Below are positions 34,398 to 42,880 of a DNA stretch of 64,000 nucleotides, piece by piece. The DNA comes from JAALLB01 sp017643495. GTDB lineage: Bacteria; Pseudomonadota; Alphaproteobacteria; Rhizobiales; Rhizobiaceae. Made by a program: the position numbers and the translations under genes. The notes under the pieces were generated by a model that was not told where the DNA came from, did no database searches, and saw only the letters and a program-made list of their open reading frames with translations. The DNA lies in assembly GCA_965216105.1 (NCBI GenBank), contig OZ244147.1, positions 1,922,001 to 1,986,000 on the forward strand. Reading direction: 5' to 3'. Within the stretch, counting starts at the first letter, position 1; every line of letters starts with the position of its first letter.

Positions 34398-35837
34398 TCA
34401 CATATGAATAACACGGCCATAAGCGTCGAGTACACTCTCGTGCATCATCTCTGACAGAGTTGGATGCGGGAAAACCGCATTGATCAATTCTTCCTCTGTC
34501 GTTTCAAGATTCATGGCAACGACATAGCCCTGAATCAGCTCGGTAACTTCGGCTCCTATCATGTGGGCACCAAGCAATTGTCCTGTCTTTTCGTCGAAGA
34601 CTGTTTTGACAAGGCCATCCGGCTCGCCCAGGGCAATTGCCTTGCCGTTACCGATGAACTGAAAACGACCAACCTTGACCTTGTGGCCTGCCTCCTTGGC
34701 TTGTGCTTCCGTCATTCCGACGGAGGCAATTTGCGGGTGGCAATATGTGCAGCCTGGGATCAGCGCCTTGTCCATCACATGCGGAGACTGACCGGCAATC
34801 TTTTCTACACAGATTACCCCTTCATGCTCTGCCTTGTGCGCAAGCATGGGTGGACCTGCCACATCACCAATCGCGTAAATTCCCTTGATGTTTGTCACAC
34901 CATAACCGTCAGCAACAATACATCCCCGGTCGGTTTTCACACCAAGTTCTTCCAGGCCCAGATTCTCGACATTGCCTTGCACACCCACAGCGGAAATCAG
35001 TTTGTCAGCTGAAATTTTCTGCGTTTTGCCATCCTTTTCTTCGACATGGGCAGTAATCCCCTTGGCCCCGTTCTCGACCTTGCTGACTTTGGCACCTGTC
35101 AGGATTTTGATACCTGCCTTCTCAAAGCGCTTCCGGGCCAGTTTGGATATCTCTTCATCTTCGACAGGCACAATGCGGTCCATCAGTTCTATAACCGTCA
35201 CATCGACACCCATGGTGTGATAAAAAGATGCAAACTCGATACCGATTGCGCCGGAGCCCATGACAACCAGTGATTTCGGCATTTCATCTGGCACCATGGC
35301 CTCGAAATAGGTCCAGATGTTCTTGCCATCAGGTTCAATTCCCGGAATGACACGGGGCCTTGCACCGGTTGCAACAATCACATGTTTTGCCTTGTAAGTG
35401 CCCTCTCCCAGTGTGTTTTTGGGATTTGGATGCTGTGGTTCCATCGGTTTTTTCGAGCTTTTGGATACCTTGACTTCGCCGGGCTTGGTGATTTTCGCTT
35501 CGCCCCAGATAACATCCACCTTGTTTTTCTTGAGCAGATGCCCCACCCCGCCGTTCAGTTGTCCCGACACGCCCCGGGAACGTTTGACAACAGCAGCAGC
35601 ATCGAAACCGACCTTCTCCGCCACGAGGCCGTAATCCTTTGCATTTTCCATGTAGTGATAGATTTCTGCACTGCGCAGAAGTGCCTTGGTCGGAATACAG
35701 CCCCAGTTGAGACAAATCCCGCCCAGGTGTTCCCGTTCGACTATAGCCGTTTTCAGGCCCAGTTGAGCGGAGCGAATGGCGGTTACATAGCCTCCAGGGC
35801 CGGAGCCAATGATCAATACATCATATGAATTCGCCAC
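34398..35837 (-). CDS. lpdA: Dihydrolipoyl dehydrogenase (E3)
   Basis: The flavoprotein that reoxidises dihydrolipoyl groups in 2-oxoacid dehydrogenases. It has the FAD site GSGPGGYVTA (11-20), the redox disulfide Cys42-LNWG-Cys47, the NAD site GSGAIGIEFA, and the C-terminal His-Glu pair region PHPTLSEMMHE that sits at the partner's active site. A Lys/Pro-rich insert (about 125-150) is found in PDH-type enzymes of rhizobia. It lies near pdhC but is separated from it by two genes, so it probably has its own promoter. Confidence 0.96.
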   Translation of the reverse strand: MANSYDVLIIGSGPGGYVTAIRSAQLGLKTAIVEREHLGGICLNWGCIPTKALLRSAEIYHYMENAKDYGLVAEKVGFDAAAVVKRSRGVSGQLNGGVGHLLKKNKVDVIWGEAKITKPGEVKVSKSSKKPMEPQHPNPKNTLGEGTYKAKHVIVATGARPRVIPGIEPDGKNIWTYFEAMVPDEMPKSLVVMGSGAIGIEFASFYHTMGVDVTVIELMDRIVPVEDEEISKLARKRFEKAGIKILTGAKVSKVENGAKGITAHVEEKDGKTQKISADKLISAVGVQGNVENLGLEELGVKTDRGCIVADGYGVTNIKGIYAIGDVAGPPMLAHKAEHEGVICVEKIAGQSPHVMDKALIPGCTYCHPQIASVGMTEAQAKEAGHKVKVGRFQFIGNGKAIALGEPDGLVKTVFDEKTGQLLGAHMIGAEVTELIQGYVVAMNLETTEEELINAVFPHPTLSEMMHESVLDAYGRVIHM

Positions 35838-35873
35838 GTTTCTTCTCCTGTCGTGCGTTTGTCTTCATTAGCC

Positions 35874-36467
35874 TCAAAGGGGCCGTGAAAGCATTAACCA
35901 GTTCCGGGACGCCGATTTTCCGCGAAACTCTATATAGGGTTTTGATTCCCGAACCTGAAACCCCTGTTTCCTATACAATTCGCATGCCGGTTTGTTGCCG
36001 TCTTCCACAATCAGTGTAGTCGTATCGGCACCAGACGCTTCTCCAAGTTCAAGGCATCTGGACAAAAGCCGTTTGCCGACACCTGTGCCCCTTGCTTCCG
36101 GGTACACAGCCAGACTGTCGACGAACCAGTGGCCCTGCGCCATTTCAAACAGTTCGAAAAGGGGCCGAAAGGCAGGCGCTTCCCGCTTGATGTAGTCGGC
36201 TTCATCGTCAGGTTGCGGCATGACATAGCAGCATACAGAGCCAACAATCATGCTGTCCTGCTCCGCAACAAGGGAATTTGCATAGCCGAAGACGGCATCA
36301 GGATTGGAAAAGCGTGACCTCCCAAAGGCCATGGCATCCTCAACAAGGCCTGATGGGGTCTCTCGCTGCCAGAACCACATGGAAATGCCGTGACCGGCCA
36401 GATTGTCCAGAATGGCAAGGTCGGCAGCATCACAACGTCTTGCGTCGCGGATCACGGGTTCAGCCAT
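35874..36467 (-). CDS. GNAT family N-acetyltransferase
   Basis: A 197-residue acetyltransferase. The acetyl-CoA loop is in VYPEARGTGVGKRLL, preceded by the WFVDSLA strand, and followed by the IVEDGNKPACELYRKQGF helix-loop typical of the fold. The acceptor substrate is unknown. The ATG at 36467 is chosen because AGGG lies eight bases upstream; an ATG at 36473 would have the site too close. It is divergent from a small membrane protein gene with only 40 bases between. Confidence 0.85.
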   Translation of the reverse strand: MAEPVIRDARRCDAADLAILDNLAGHGISMWFWQRETPSGLVEDAMAFGRSRFSNPDAVFGYANSLVAEQDSMIVGSVCCYVMPQPDDEADYIKREAPAFRPLFELFEMAQGHWFVDSLAVYPEARGTGVGKRLLSRCLELGEASGADTTTLIVEDGNKPACELYRKQGFQVRESKPYIEFRGKSASRNWLMLSRPL

Positions 36468-36507
36468 GCCCATTTCCCTTGCTTCGTGCCAGCTTCATTA
36501 TATAAGC

Positions 36508-36786
36508 ATGGCCAAAAGGCAGGATATCGTGACGATCATCGACTATCTTATCAACTCCATTTCCGCCCTACCGCTTGCAGTCTCGGGTACGGGGTTAGTG
36601 ATTTGTGCCATTCTTGCGTTTCGCGCATTCGGCTTTTTTCTGTCACTGCGATGGATCCGGGCTGTCACCAATCTGGTCTATATTCTGATTGTTCTGCTTC
36701 TTCTTGCCAGATATGGCGACAGGATTGCTGAATACCTGCTTGATGAAAAATCACAGCCCGGGACAGAGGAAAACCGCCCTTCCTGA
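36508..36786 (+). CDS. Small predicted membrane protein
   Basis: A 92-residue protein not recognised. It has two hydrophobic helices, one in ALPLAVSGTGLVICAILAFRAF and one in LVYILIVLLLLARY, then an acidic hydrophilic tail. The ATG at 36508 lacks a good ribosome site; a GTG at 36529 has AGGA nearby and would drop seven residues. It ends six bases before the convergent pdhC stop. Hydrophobic pattern and coding-like usage support it as real, but no function can be given. Confidence 0.55.
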   Translation: MAKRQDIVTIIDYLINSISALPLAVSGTGLVICAILAFRAFGFFLSLRWIRAVTNLVYILIVLLLLARYGDRIAEYLLDEKSQPGTEENRPS

Positions 36787-36791
36787 ACCCA

Positions 36792-38156
36792 TCAAACCAG
36801 CATCCCCATCGGCTTCTGGATATAGTTCTTGAATGCACCTGCCAGTTCCGCACCAACGGCACCATCAATAACGCGATGATCGAAGGCAAAGGTTGCAGTC
36901 ATTACAGTCGCGGCGACCAGTTCCCCGTCACGGACCACCGGCTTCTTCTCGCCAGCACCAATTGAAACAATGGATGCCTGCGGCGGATTGATGATCGAGG
37001 TAAAGTTCGACACACCGAACATTCCCAGATTTGAAACCGCAGTTGAACCGCCCTGGTACTCGTGAGGTTTCAGTTTCATCTCGCGCGCACGAGCAGCCAA
37101 ATCCTTCATTTCCAGTGAAATTACAGAAAGGGTCTTGCCTTCGGCTTCACGTATGATCGGGGTAATCAGGCCATCTTCAATGGCCACGGCGACACCCACA
37201 TCACTGTGCTTGTGGAGAATGCGGGCTTCCGAGGTCCAGGAAGCATTGGCCATCGGAACATCGCGCAAGGCCATTGCCATCGCCTTGATGATGAAATCAT
37301 TGACCGAAACCTTGTAGGCAGGCTTTTCGTCTTCACCAAGAGGAGCAGCATCATTGATATCTGCCCGCAATCTCAGAAGCACGTCCAGCTCGCAATCCAT
37401 CGAAAGATAGTATGCCGGAATGCTTTGCGAGGATTCCGTCAGTCGGCTTGCGATGGTACGGCGCATGTTGTTGTGCGGCTTAAGCTCGTAACGATCCTCT
37501 TCAAAGAAGGCCAAGACCTTGTCGTCAGACATGCCCTGCGCAGGCATGGGCGATGCGCCATCCTGCTTTGCTGCGGTTTTCGGCGCACCTGACTGGCCTT
37601 CAACGTCAGCCTTTACGATCCTGCCATGCGGGCCGCTACCCGACACCGATGTCAGATCGACGCCGTTTTGTTTGGCAATTCGACGGGCGAGCGGTGAAGC
37701 AAAGATGCGCTCACCGTCCTTTTTGGGTGCAGGACCCGCTTTCGGGGTGTCGGCCAATTGATCCTTGGCCGGTGCATCCTTTTTGGCGGAAGCGCTGTCA
37801 GCAGCAGGTTTGTTTGAGGCTTTTTCCGCTTTGTTGTCCTGGCTGTCATCTGCTGTGTCATTATCGGCAGCATCTTTGCCTGCAGATTGCCCGGCAGCGT
37901 CTGATACGTCCTCTCCTTCTTCGGCCAAGATCGCAATTACGGCATTTACCTTTACTGCTTCGGTGCCTTCACTGACCACAATTCGGGCAATGGTTCCTTC
38001 GTCAACCGCTTCAACCTCCATGGTTGCCTTGTCGGTTTCAATCTCGGCAATGACGTCACCGGCTTCAACACTGTCCCCTTCCTTGACGTGCCATTTTGCA
38101 AGGTTTCCTTCTTCCATCGTTGGAGAAAGAGCGGGCATGGTAATTTCAATCGGCAT
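36792..38156 (-). CDS. pdhC: Pyruvate dehydrogenase E2, dihydrolipoyl acetyltransferase
   Basis: The core of the pyruvate dehydrogenase complex; transfers acetyl from lipoyl to CoA. The single lipoyl domain (1-78) has the lipoylated Lys in ETDKATMEVE. A long Ala/Asp/Lys-rich linker follows. The E1/E3-binding domain is at FASPLARRIAKQNGVDL (about 155-190). The catalytic acyltransferase domain ends with DHRVIDG, holding the active-site His and Asp. The ATG at 38156 has GGAG upstream and overlaps the preceding small gene by 11 bases; an in-frame ATG at 38177 is the alternative. Confidence 0.96.
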   Translation of the reverse strand: MPIEITMPALSPTMEEGNLAKWHVKEGDSVEAGDVIAEIETDKATMEVEAVDEGTIARIVVSEGTEAVKVNAVIAILAEEGEDVSDAAGQSAGKDAADNDTADDSQDNKAEKASNKPAADSASAKKDAPAKDQLADTPKAGPAPKKDGERIFASPLARRIAKQNGVDLTSVSGSGPHGRIVKADVEGQSGAPKTAAKQDGASPMPAQGMSDDKVLAFFEEDRYELKPHNNMRRTIASRLTESSQSIPAYYLSMDCELDVLLRLRADINDAAPLGEDEKPAYKVSVNDFIIKAMAMALRDVPMANASWTSEARILHKHSDVGVAVAIEDGLITPIIREAEGKTLSVISLEMKDLAARAREMKLKPHEYQGGSTAVSNLGMFGVSNFTSIINPPQASIVSIGAGEKKPVVRDGELVAATVMTATFAFDHRVIDGAVGAELAGAFKNYIQKPMGMLV

Positions 38157-38430
38157 TTTCTGCTTCTCCGCTGGCAAACAGGCCGTTGTTCATCAGCATG
38201 TTTGTCGTAATGTGTATCTTGCCATCATCGGCCGGTATCCACTGGGCCAGTCGTGTGAGCCTGAGGCGTTCTTCGGCAACCTTGAACATGGCCTCGTCGC
38301 GAGACAATGGCCGGTTGGCCAAGGTCTCAAGTGCCTCATGGCTGATTTCAACCGTCACGGCACGCCCGTCTATCAATACTGATCTCCCCAAACTGTCATA
38401 ACGCAAGGTTTTGAGATCAAGGCGTTGCAA
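38146..38430 (-). CDS. Small protein in the pdh operon, DUF1488-like
   Basis: A 94-residue soluble protein of unknown function. It starts with TTG at 38430, five bases after an AAGGA site that overlaps the end of pdhB, and its last codons contain the pdhC start. The pattern VLIDGRAVTVEISHEALETLA...AEERLRLTRLAQWI (beta strand, Ile-Ser-x-Glu-Ala-Leu helix, Arg-rich helix) resembles the DUF1488 family, but the match is from memory and tentative. Tight packing inside pdhA-pdhB-pdhC and translational coupling at both ends suggest real expression together with the complex. Confidence 0.68.
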   Translation of the reverse strand: MQRLDLKTLRYDSLGRSVLIDGRAVTVEISHEALETLANRPLSRDEAMFKVAEERLRLTRLAQWIPADDGKIHITTNMLMNNGLFASGEAENAD

Positions 38431-38434
38431 TTCA

Positions 38435-39841
38435 TCAATCCTTGTAGCAAACGCGCTTTACCGCATCGACGACTTCCTCGACGCTTGGCAACGCCAGCTT
38501 TTCCAGGTTTTCCGCATAAGGCATGGGAACATCCTTGCCGCAGATCGTCACAACAGGGGCATCAAGATGATCAAAGGCCTGCTGCATGATCTGGCTTGCG
38601 ACATGGTCGCCTATTGAGGATTGCGGAAACCCTTCTTCGACAGTGACCAGCCGGTTTGTCTTTTTGACCGACTTGATGATGGTTTCCATGTCCAGCGGCC
38701 TGATGGTGCGCAAGTCAATGATTTCTGCATCAATTCCTTCTTCGGCAAGTTGTTCTGCCGCCTTCACGGCATAGGTCATGCCAATGCTGAAAGACACAAT
38801 TGTTGCATCCTTGCCTTCCTTGTAGACGCGAGCCTTGCCGATCGGCAGCACGTGATCTTCAACGTCCGGAACTTCAAAGCTGTGACCGTAAAGGATTTCA
38901 TTTTCCAGGAAGACAACCGGATTGGGATCCCGGATCGCCGCCTTGAGCAGGCCCTTTGCATCAGATGCGGTATAAGGGGCAACCACCTTGAGGCCGGGTA
39001 TGTGTCCATACCATGCAGCGTAACATTGTGAGTGCTGGGCACCAACGCGTGCAGCAGCGCCATTCGGCCCCCTGAACACCATGGGGGCGCCCATTTGCCC
39101 GCCAGACATGTAAAGCGTTTTGGCAGCCGAGTTGACGATGTGGTCAATTGCCTGCATCGCAAAGTTGAAGGTCATGAACTCGACAACCGGTTTCAGGCCG
39201 GCCATTGCCGCACCTACGCCAATGCCGGCAAAACCGTGTTCCGTAATCGGGGTATCAACAACCCTTCTGGCACCGAACTCCTCAAGGAGGTTTTGGGTGA
39301 TCTTGTAGGCCCCCTGATATTCGGCAACTTCCTCACCCATGACGAACACGTCTTCATCACGGCGCATTTCTTCTGCCATGGCCGAATTGAGCGCCTCACG
39401 GACGGTCATTTTCACCATCTCGGTGCCCTCCGGCACCTCAGGATCATCAGCGACTTCCAAACGAGGTTTGTCGACGCTGTCCGCTTTTCCGGATTCACCG
39501 TCGTCATTTCCGGAATCAGCCGAATCGTCTTGTTCATCATCTGATGGTCCTGAATCGATCTCACCAGAACTTTTCTCTGCGATATCGGACTCGTCTTCAT
39601 CCTCGCCAAGCAGAACGGCAATCGGCGTATTGACCTTTACACCTTCCGTTCCTTCCTGAACAAGAATTTCACCAATCGTCCCTTCGTCGACAGCTTCCAC
39701 TTCCATGGTTGCCTTGTCGGTCTCAATCTCGGCGATCACATCGCCTGGCTCGACCGTGTCGCCCTTCTTGACCATCCATTTGGCAAGGTTTCCCTCTTCC
39801 ATTGTGGGCGAGAGGGCCGGCATCAAAATATCAGTTGGCAT
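38435..39841 (-). CDS. pdhB: Pyruvate dehydrogenase E1 beta with N-terminal lipoyl domain
   Basis: The beta subunit of the decarboxylating E1, 468 residues. Residues 1-78 are a lipoyl domain almost identical to that of E2 (MPALSPTMEEGNLAKW..., lipoyl Lys in ETDKATMEVE), then an acidic Asp/Ser-rich linker (about 80-135), then the E1 beta pyrimidine-binding and C-terminal transketolase domains (REALNSAMAEEM, FGARRVVDTPITEHGFAGI, NRLVTVEEGFPQSSIG). Lipoyl-bearing PdhB is known in alphaproteobacteria. The ATG at 39841 overlaps the pdhA stop by 11 bases; a longer in-frame start at 40000 runs through pdhA and is not credible. Confidence 0.96.
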   Translation of the reverse strand: MPTDILMPALSPTMEEGNLAKWMVKKGDTVEPGDVIAEIETDKATMEVEAVDEGTIGEILVQEGTEGVKVNTPIAVLLGEDEDESDIAEKSSGEIDSGPSDDEQDDSADSGNDDGESGKADSVDKPRLEVADDPEVPEGTEMVKMTVREALNSAMAEEMRRDEDVFVMGEEVAEYQGAYKITQNLLEEFGARRVVDTPITEHGFAGIGVGAAMAGLKPVVEFMTFNFAMQAIDHIVNSAAKTLYMSGGQMGAPMVFRGPNGAAARVGAQHSQCYAAWYGHIPGLKVVAPYTASDAKGLLKAAIRDPNPVVFLENEILYGHSFEVPDVEDHVLPIGKARVYKEGKDATIVSFSIGMTYAVKAAEQLAEEGIDAEIIDLRTIRPLDMETIIKSVKKTNRLVTVEEGFPQSSIGDHVASQIMQQAFDHLDAPVVTICGKDVPMPYAENLEKLALPSVEEVVDAVKRVCYKD

Positions 39842-40910
39842 TTGGCGCTTCCTCACTCGGATCAAGAAGTATGTCTGTATAAAGTTCAGAAGGATCGGGC
39901 AGCGGATCGGCCTGGGCAAATTCGGCCGCTTTGCCGACGACCTCGCGGATTTTCTTGTCCACGGCCTTGAGGTCTTCTTCTGTGGAGAATTCCTTTTCAA
40001 TCAGGCGCTTCTTGACCTGCTCGATCGGATCCTGCTCGGCACGCATTTTCTGGACTTCATCCTTGCTGCGATATTTGGCCGGATCAGACATGGAGTGCCC
40101 CCGATACCGGTAAGTCTCCATTTCAAGTATGAAAGGCCCCTTGCCCGACCGCACCCATTTAACGGCATGATCGCCTGCGGCCTTGACCGCGCGCACATCC
40201 ATGCCATCAACATGCATGCCAGGAATATCGAAGGATGCACCACGCTGGGAAAAAGCTGTCAAAGCAGACGAGCGCTCAACGGAAGTTCCCATTGCATAAC
40301 GGTTGTTTTCAATGATGTAGATAACCGGCAGATCCCACAATGAAGCCATGTTGAAGCTTTCATAGACCTGCCCCTGGTTTGAAGCCCCGTCACCAAAATA
40401 TGTCAGCGTAACGGCACCGTTGTCACGATACTTGTTGGCAAAAGCCAGGCCGGTTCCAAGTGAAACCTGACCACCAACAATGCCGTGCCCGCCATAAAAG
40501 TTTTTCTCTTTCGAGAACATGTGCATGGAACCGCCCTTGCCGGCCGAGTACCCGCTTTGACGCCCGGTCAATTCAGCCATGACACCATCCGGGTTCATAC
40601 CGCAGGCGAGCATGTGCCCATGATCCCGATAGCCTGTGATGACCTGGTCGTCCTCGGTGATTGCCATTTGCATGCCGGTAACAACAGCTTCCTGGCCGAT
40701 ATAAAGGTGACAGAACCCACCAATATGACCCATTCCGTAAAGCTGACCGGCCTTTTCCTCAAACCGGCGGATCAGAAGCATATCTTCGTATGCTTGCAGT
40801 TCCTGTTCCTTGGAAAATTCGGCCGGTGCCGGTGCCTTTTGCACAGTGGATCGACCACCCGTACGGGAATTGCCACCCGCAGAGGAGGTTTTCTTGGGTT
40901 TTGCTGCCAT
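39831..40910 (-). CDS. pdhA: Pyruvate dehydrogenase E1 alpha
   Basis: The thiamine-diphosphate-binding subunit, 359 residues. The ThDP motif begins GDGASNQG and ends at IIENNRYAMG. The HIGGFCHLYIGQEA segment and the loop YRYRGHSMSDPAKYR, which corresponds to the regulated loop in eukaryotic E1 alpha, are conserved. The first 30 residues are a Lys/Ser/Gly-rich leader. It is the first gene of the pdh operon; the upstream gap (40911-41091) is A/T-rich and should hold the promoter, though no convincing -35/-10 pair was fixed. Confidence 0.96.
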   Translation of the reverse strand: MAAKPKKTSSAGGNSRTGGRSTVQKAPAPAEFSKEQELQAYEDMLLIRRFEEKAGQLYGMGHIGGFCHLYIGQEAVVTGMQMAITEDDQVITGYRDHGHMLACGMNPDGVMAELTGRQSGYSAGKGGSMHMFSKEKNFYGGHGIVGGQVSLGTGLAFANKYRDNGAVTLTYFGDGASNQGQVYESFNMASLWDLPVIYIIENNRYAMGTSVERSSALTAFSQRGASFDIPGMHVDGMDVRAVKAAGDHAVKWVRSGKGPFILEMETYRYRGHSMSDPAKYRSKDEVQKMRAEQDPIEQVKKRLIEKEFSTEEDLKAVDKKIREVVGKAAEFAQADPLPDPSELYTDILLDPSEEAPNAN

Positions 40911-41091
40911 ATAATGCGCTCCGTTTGATCCCCCTATAATGTATAATCAGACGGAAAGTTCAATCGCTAATTTTGCGTATTTTTCACCATTCAAGCCATT
41001 GATATAAATGGATTTATCATGAATTAACTTGATTTATAGCAATAGTGCTATGGCAGATGTTTCAGTTCTGCAGGAAAACCAAGAACGCGAG

Positions 41092-41409
41092 TCAGCCTGA
41101 CTGACGCATCAAAACTATCTCATCCTTGTGCAGCAAATTGAGTTGATAACGAACCTGCTCGTCAAGCATGTCCCGTTCAATATTTCCATCCTGAAGAAGA
41201 CGAACACGGGAAGCCAGCTCTTCACGCTTGAGCTTCAACGTAGCCAGACGCTTTTCGAGCTGGGCTGATTTCTTGACCATCTGCTGCTGCGACTCCAGGC
41301 CATACCGCCCTGCATTGGCATGATGCAGGAAATAGAATGACAGAAGTGTGCAAAAAGCAGGAAACAGAAACCTGTATAATCGCGAGTTGCGTCGTTGACG
41401 GGTGGACAC
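41092..41409 (-). CDS. FtsB/DivIC-family cell-division protein
   Basis: A 105-residue bitopic protein: a basic cytoplasmic N-terminus, one membrane helix (about 13-31) and a coiled coil rich in Lys/Glu/Leu (QLEKRLATLKLKREELASRVRLLQ), followed by the family's ...DMLDEQVRYQLNL segment. FtsB/DivIC proteins work with FtsL and FtsQ in the divisome. Its place between eno and pdhA is the usual alphaproteobacterial one. The start is a GTG at 41409 with a weak GGTAAG site. Confidence 0.88.
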   Translation of the reverse strand: MSTRQRRNSRLYRFLFPAFCTLLSFYFLHHANAGRYGLESQQQMVKKSAQLEKRLATLKLKREELASRVRLLQDGNIERDMLDEQVRYQLNLLHKDEIVLMRQSG

Positions 41410-41414
41410 AGATA

Positions 41415-41426
41415 CTTACCGGTAAG
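41415..41426. repeat. Perfect 12-bp palindrome before divIC
   Basis: CTTACCGGTAAG lies 6-17 bases upstream of the divIC GTG, and a second CTTACC follows at 41434-41439. The arrangement could be an operator, or an RNA structure masking the ribosome site. The rest of the 80-base gap to eno shows nothing clear. Confidence 0.35.
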
Positions 41427-41489
41427 AACTCAACTTACCCGAAACTATCCCAACAGGCTTAACAAGAGATTGAAAAGCGGGTGTTTTCC

Positions 41490-42764
41490 CTAATTTTTCA
41501 AAATGCTGCGCCCGGCATAACGACCTGCGTCGCCCAGCTCTTCAGCAATGCGGAGCAACTGATTGTATTTTGCCAACCGGTCGGACCGCGCCAGTGAGCC
41601 GGTTTTTATCTGTCCGCAATTGGTAGCCACCGCCAGGTCGGCAATTGTGGAATCTTCCGTTTCGCCCGAACGGTGAGACATTACAGCAGTGTATGAAGCC
41701 TTGTGGGCCATCTCTACAGCATCGAGTGTTTCCGACAGGGAGCCGATCTGGTTTACCTTTACAAGAATGGAATTCGCAACGCCCATGCGAATCCCATCCG
41801 AGAGGCGTGCGGAATTCGTCACGAACAGGTCATCTCCCACCAACTGGCATTTGTTGCCGATCAGGTCTGTGACAGCCTTCCAGCCATCCCAGTCATCTTC
41901 CGCCATGCCGTCTTCAATGGAAATGATTGGATATTTTCCCGCCAGTTCAGCCAGATACTCGGCCATGGCTCCGGGTTCTAGCGTGCGGCCTTCTCCGGCC
42001 AGTTCGTATTTTCCGTCTTTGAAGAACTCTGTCGAGGCACAATCAAGGGCCAGGTAGACATCTTCACCCGGCTTGAAGCCTGCCTTCTCAACAGATTTCA
42101 TGATGAAATCCAGAGCATCGGGTGCGCTGGCAATGTTTGGAGCAAAGCCCCCCTCGTCACCAACATTTGTGTTGTGCCCCTGGGCAGAGAGTTCTTTTTT
42201 CAGCGTATGAAAAACCTCTGCGCCAATCCGGACTGCATCGGCCATGCTGTCTGCCCCGACCGGCATGATCATGAATTCCTGAAAATCTATCGGATTATCC
42301 GCATGTTCCCCGCCATTGATGATATTCATCATCGGAACAGGCAGTACAGAAGCATTGGGCCCGCCAACATAACGGTACAGCGGAAGCCCGGAAGCCGTAG
42401 CTGCAGCCTTCGCCAGGGCCAGGGAAACGCCCAGAATTGCATTTGCGCCGAGCCGTCCCTTGTTCGGTGTTCCGTCAAGCGCAATCATTGCATGATCAAG
42501 CAGGCGCTGATCTTCAGCGTCCATGCCGCCGATTGTCTCGAAAATTTCACCATTGACTGCTTCAACAGCCTTTGTGACACCCTTGCCAAGATATCTTGCT
42601 CCCCCATCGCGAAGCTCTACGGCTTCATGAGCACCTGTGGATGCACCAGAGGGGACTGCAGCGCGACCAAGCGAGCCGTCATCAAGCAACACATCCACCT
42701 CGACGGTCGGGTTTCCGCGGCTGTCAAGAATTTCGCGGGCAGTAATATCAATGATGGCAGTCAT
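41490..42764 (-). CDS. eno: Enolase
   Basis: Converts 2-phosphoglycerate to phosphoenolpyruvate; 424 residues. Conserved blocks include ILDSRGNPTVEVDV, the PSGASTGAHEAVELRD loop, MNIINGGEHADNPIDFQEFMI, the metal ligands in ALDCAS, SIEDGMAEDDWDGW and VGDDLFVTN, and the catalytic-type Lys in ILVKVNQIGSLSET, with the SHRSGETED loop. The ATG at 42764 is set by homology; an upstream start at 42824 adds 20 unrelated residues. Confidence 0.97.
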   Translation of the reverse strand: MTAIIDITAREILDSRGNPTVEVDVLLDDGSLGRAAVPSGASTGAHEAVELRDGGARYLGKGVTKAVEAVNGEIFETIGGMDAEDQRLLDHAMIALDGTPNKGRLGANAILGVSLALAKAAATASGLPLYRYVGGPNASVLPVPMMNIINGGEHADNPIDFQEFMIMPVGADSMADAVRIGAEVFHTLKKELSAQGHNTNVGDEGGFAPNIASAPDALDFIMKSVEKAGFKPGEDVYLALDCASTEFFKDGKYELAGEGRTLEPGAMAEYLAELAGKYPIISIEDGMAEDDWDGWKAVTDLIGNKCQLVGDDLFVTNSARLSDGIRMGVANSILVKVNQIGSLSETLDAVEMAHKASYTAVMSHRSGETEDSTIADLAVATNCGQIKTGSLARSDRLAKYNQLLRIAEELGDAGRYAGRSILKN

Positions 42765-42815
42765 AATCGGGTATCCCGTTGGCTGGTTGTCTCGACGATT
42801 ACCTAGCGGCAAAGC

Positions 42816-42841
42816 TGCCTGCATTCAATGCATTGCAGGCA
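42816..42841 (-). other. Hairpin between kdsA and eno
   Basis: TGCCTGCA and TGCAGGCA form a perfect 8-bp stem around ten bases, 40 bases after the kdsA stop and 52 bases before the eno start. On the minus strand it is followed by GCTTTG, too weak a U-tract for a sure terminator. It may be a terminator of kdsA or part of the eno leader. Confidence 0.4.
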
Positions 42842-42880
42842 ATTTCCAAAGCGCAGTCCTGAAGGTGTATCAGGAACGGT

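Noticed and set aside
40911..41000. Possible pdhA promoter with TTGAAC and TATACA/ATTATA elements
   Set aside because: No spacing between them gives a good -35/-10 match; A/T-richness alone is not evidence.
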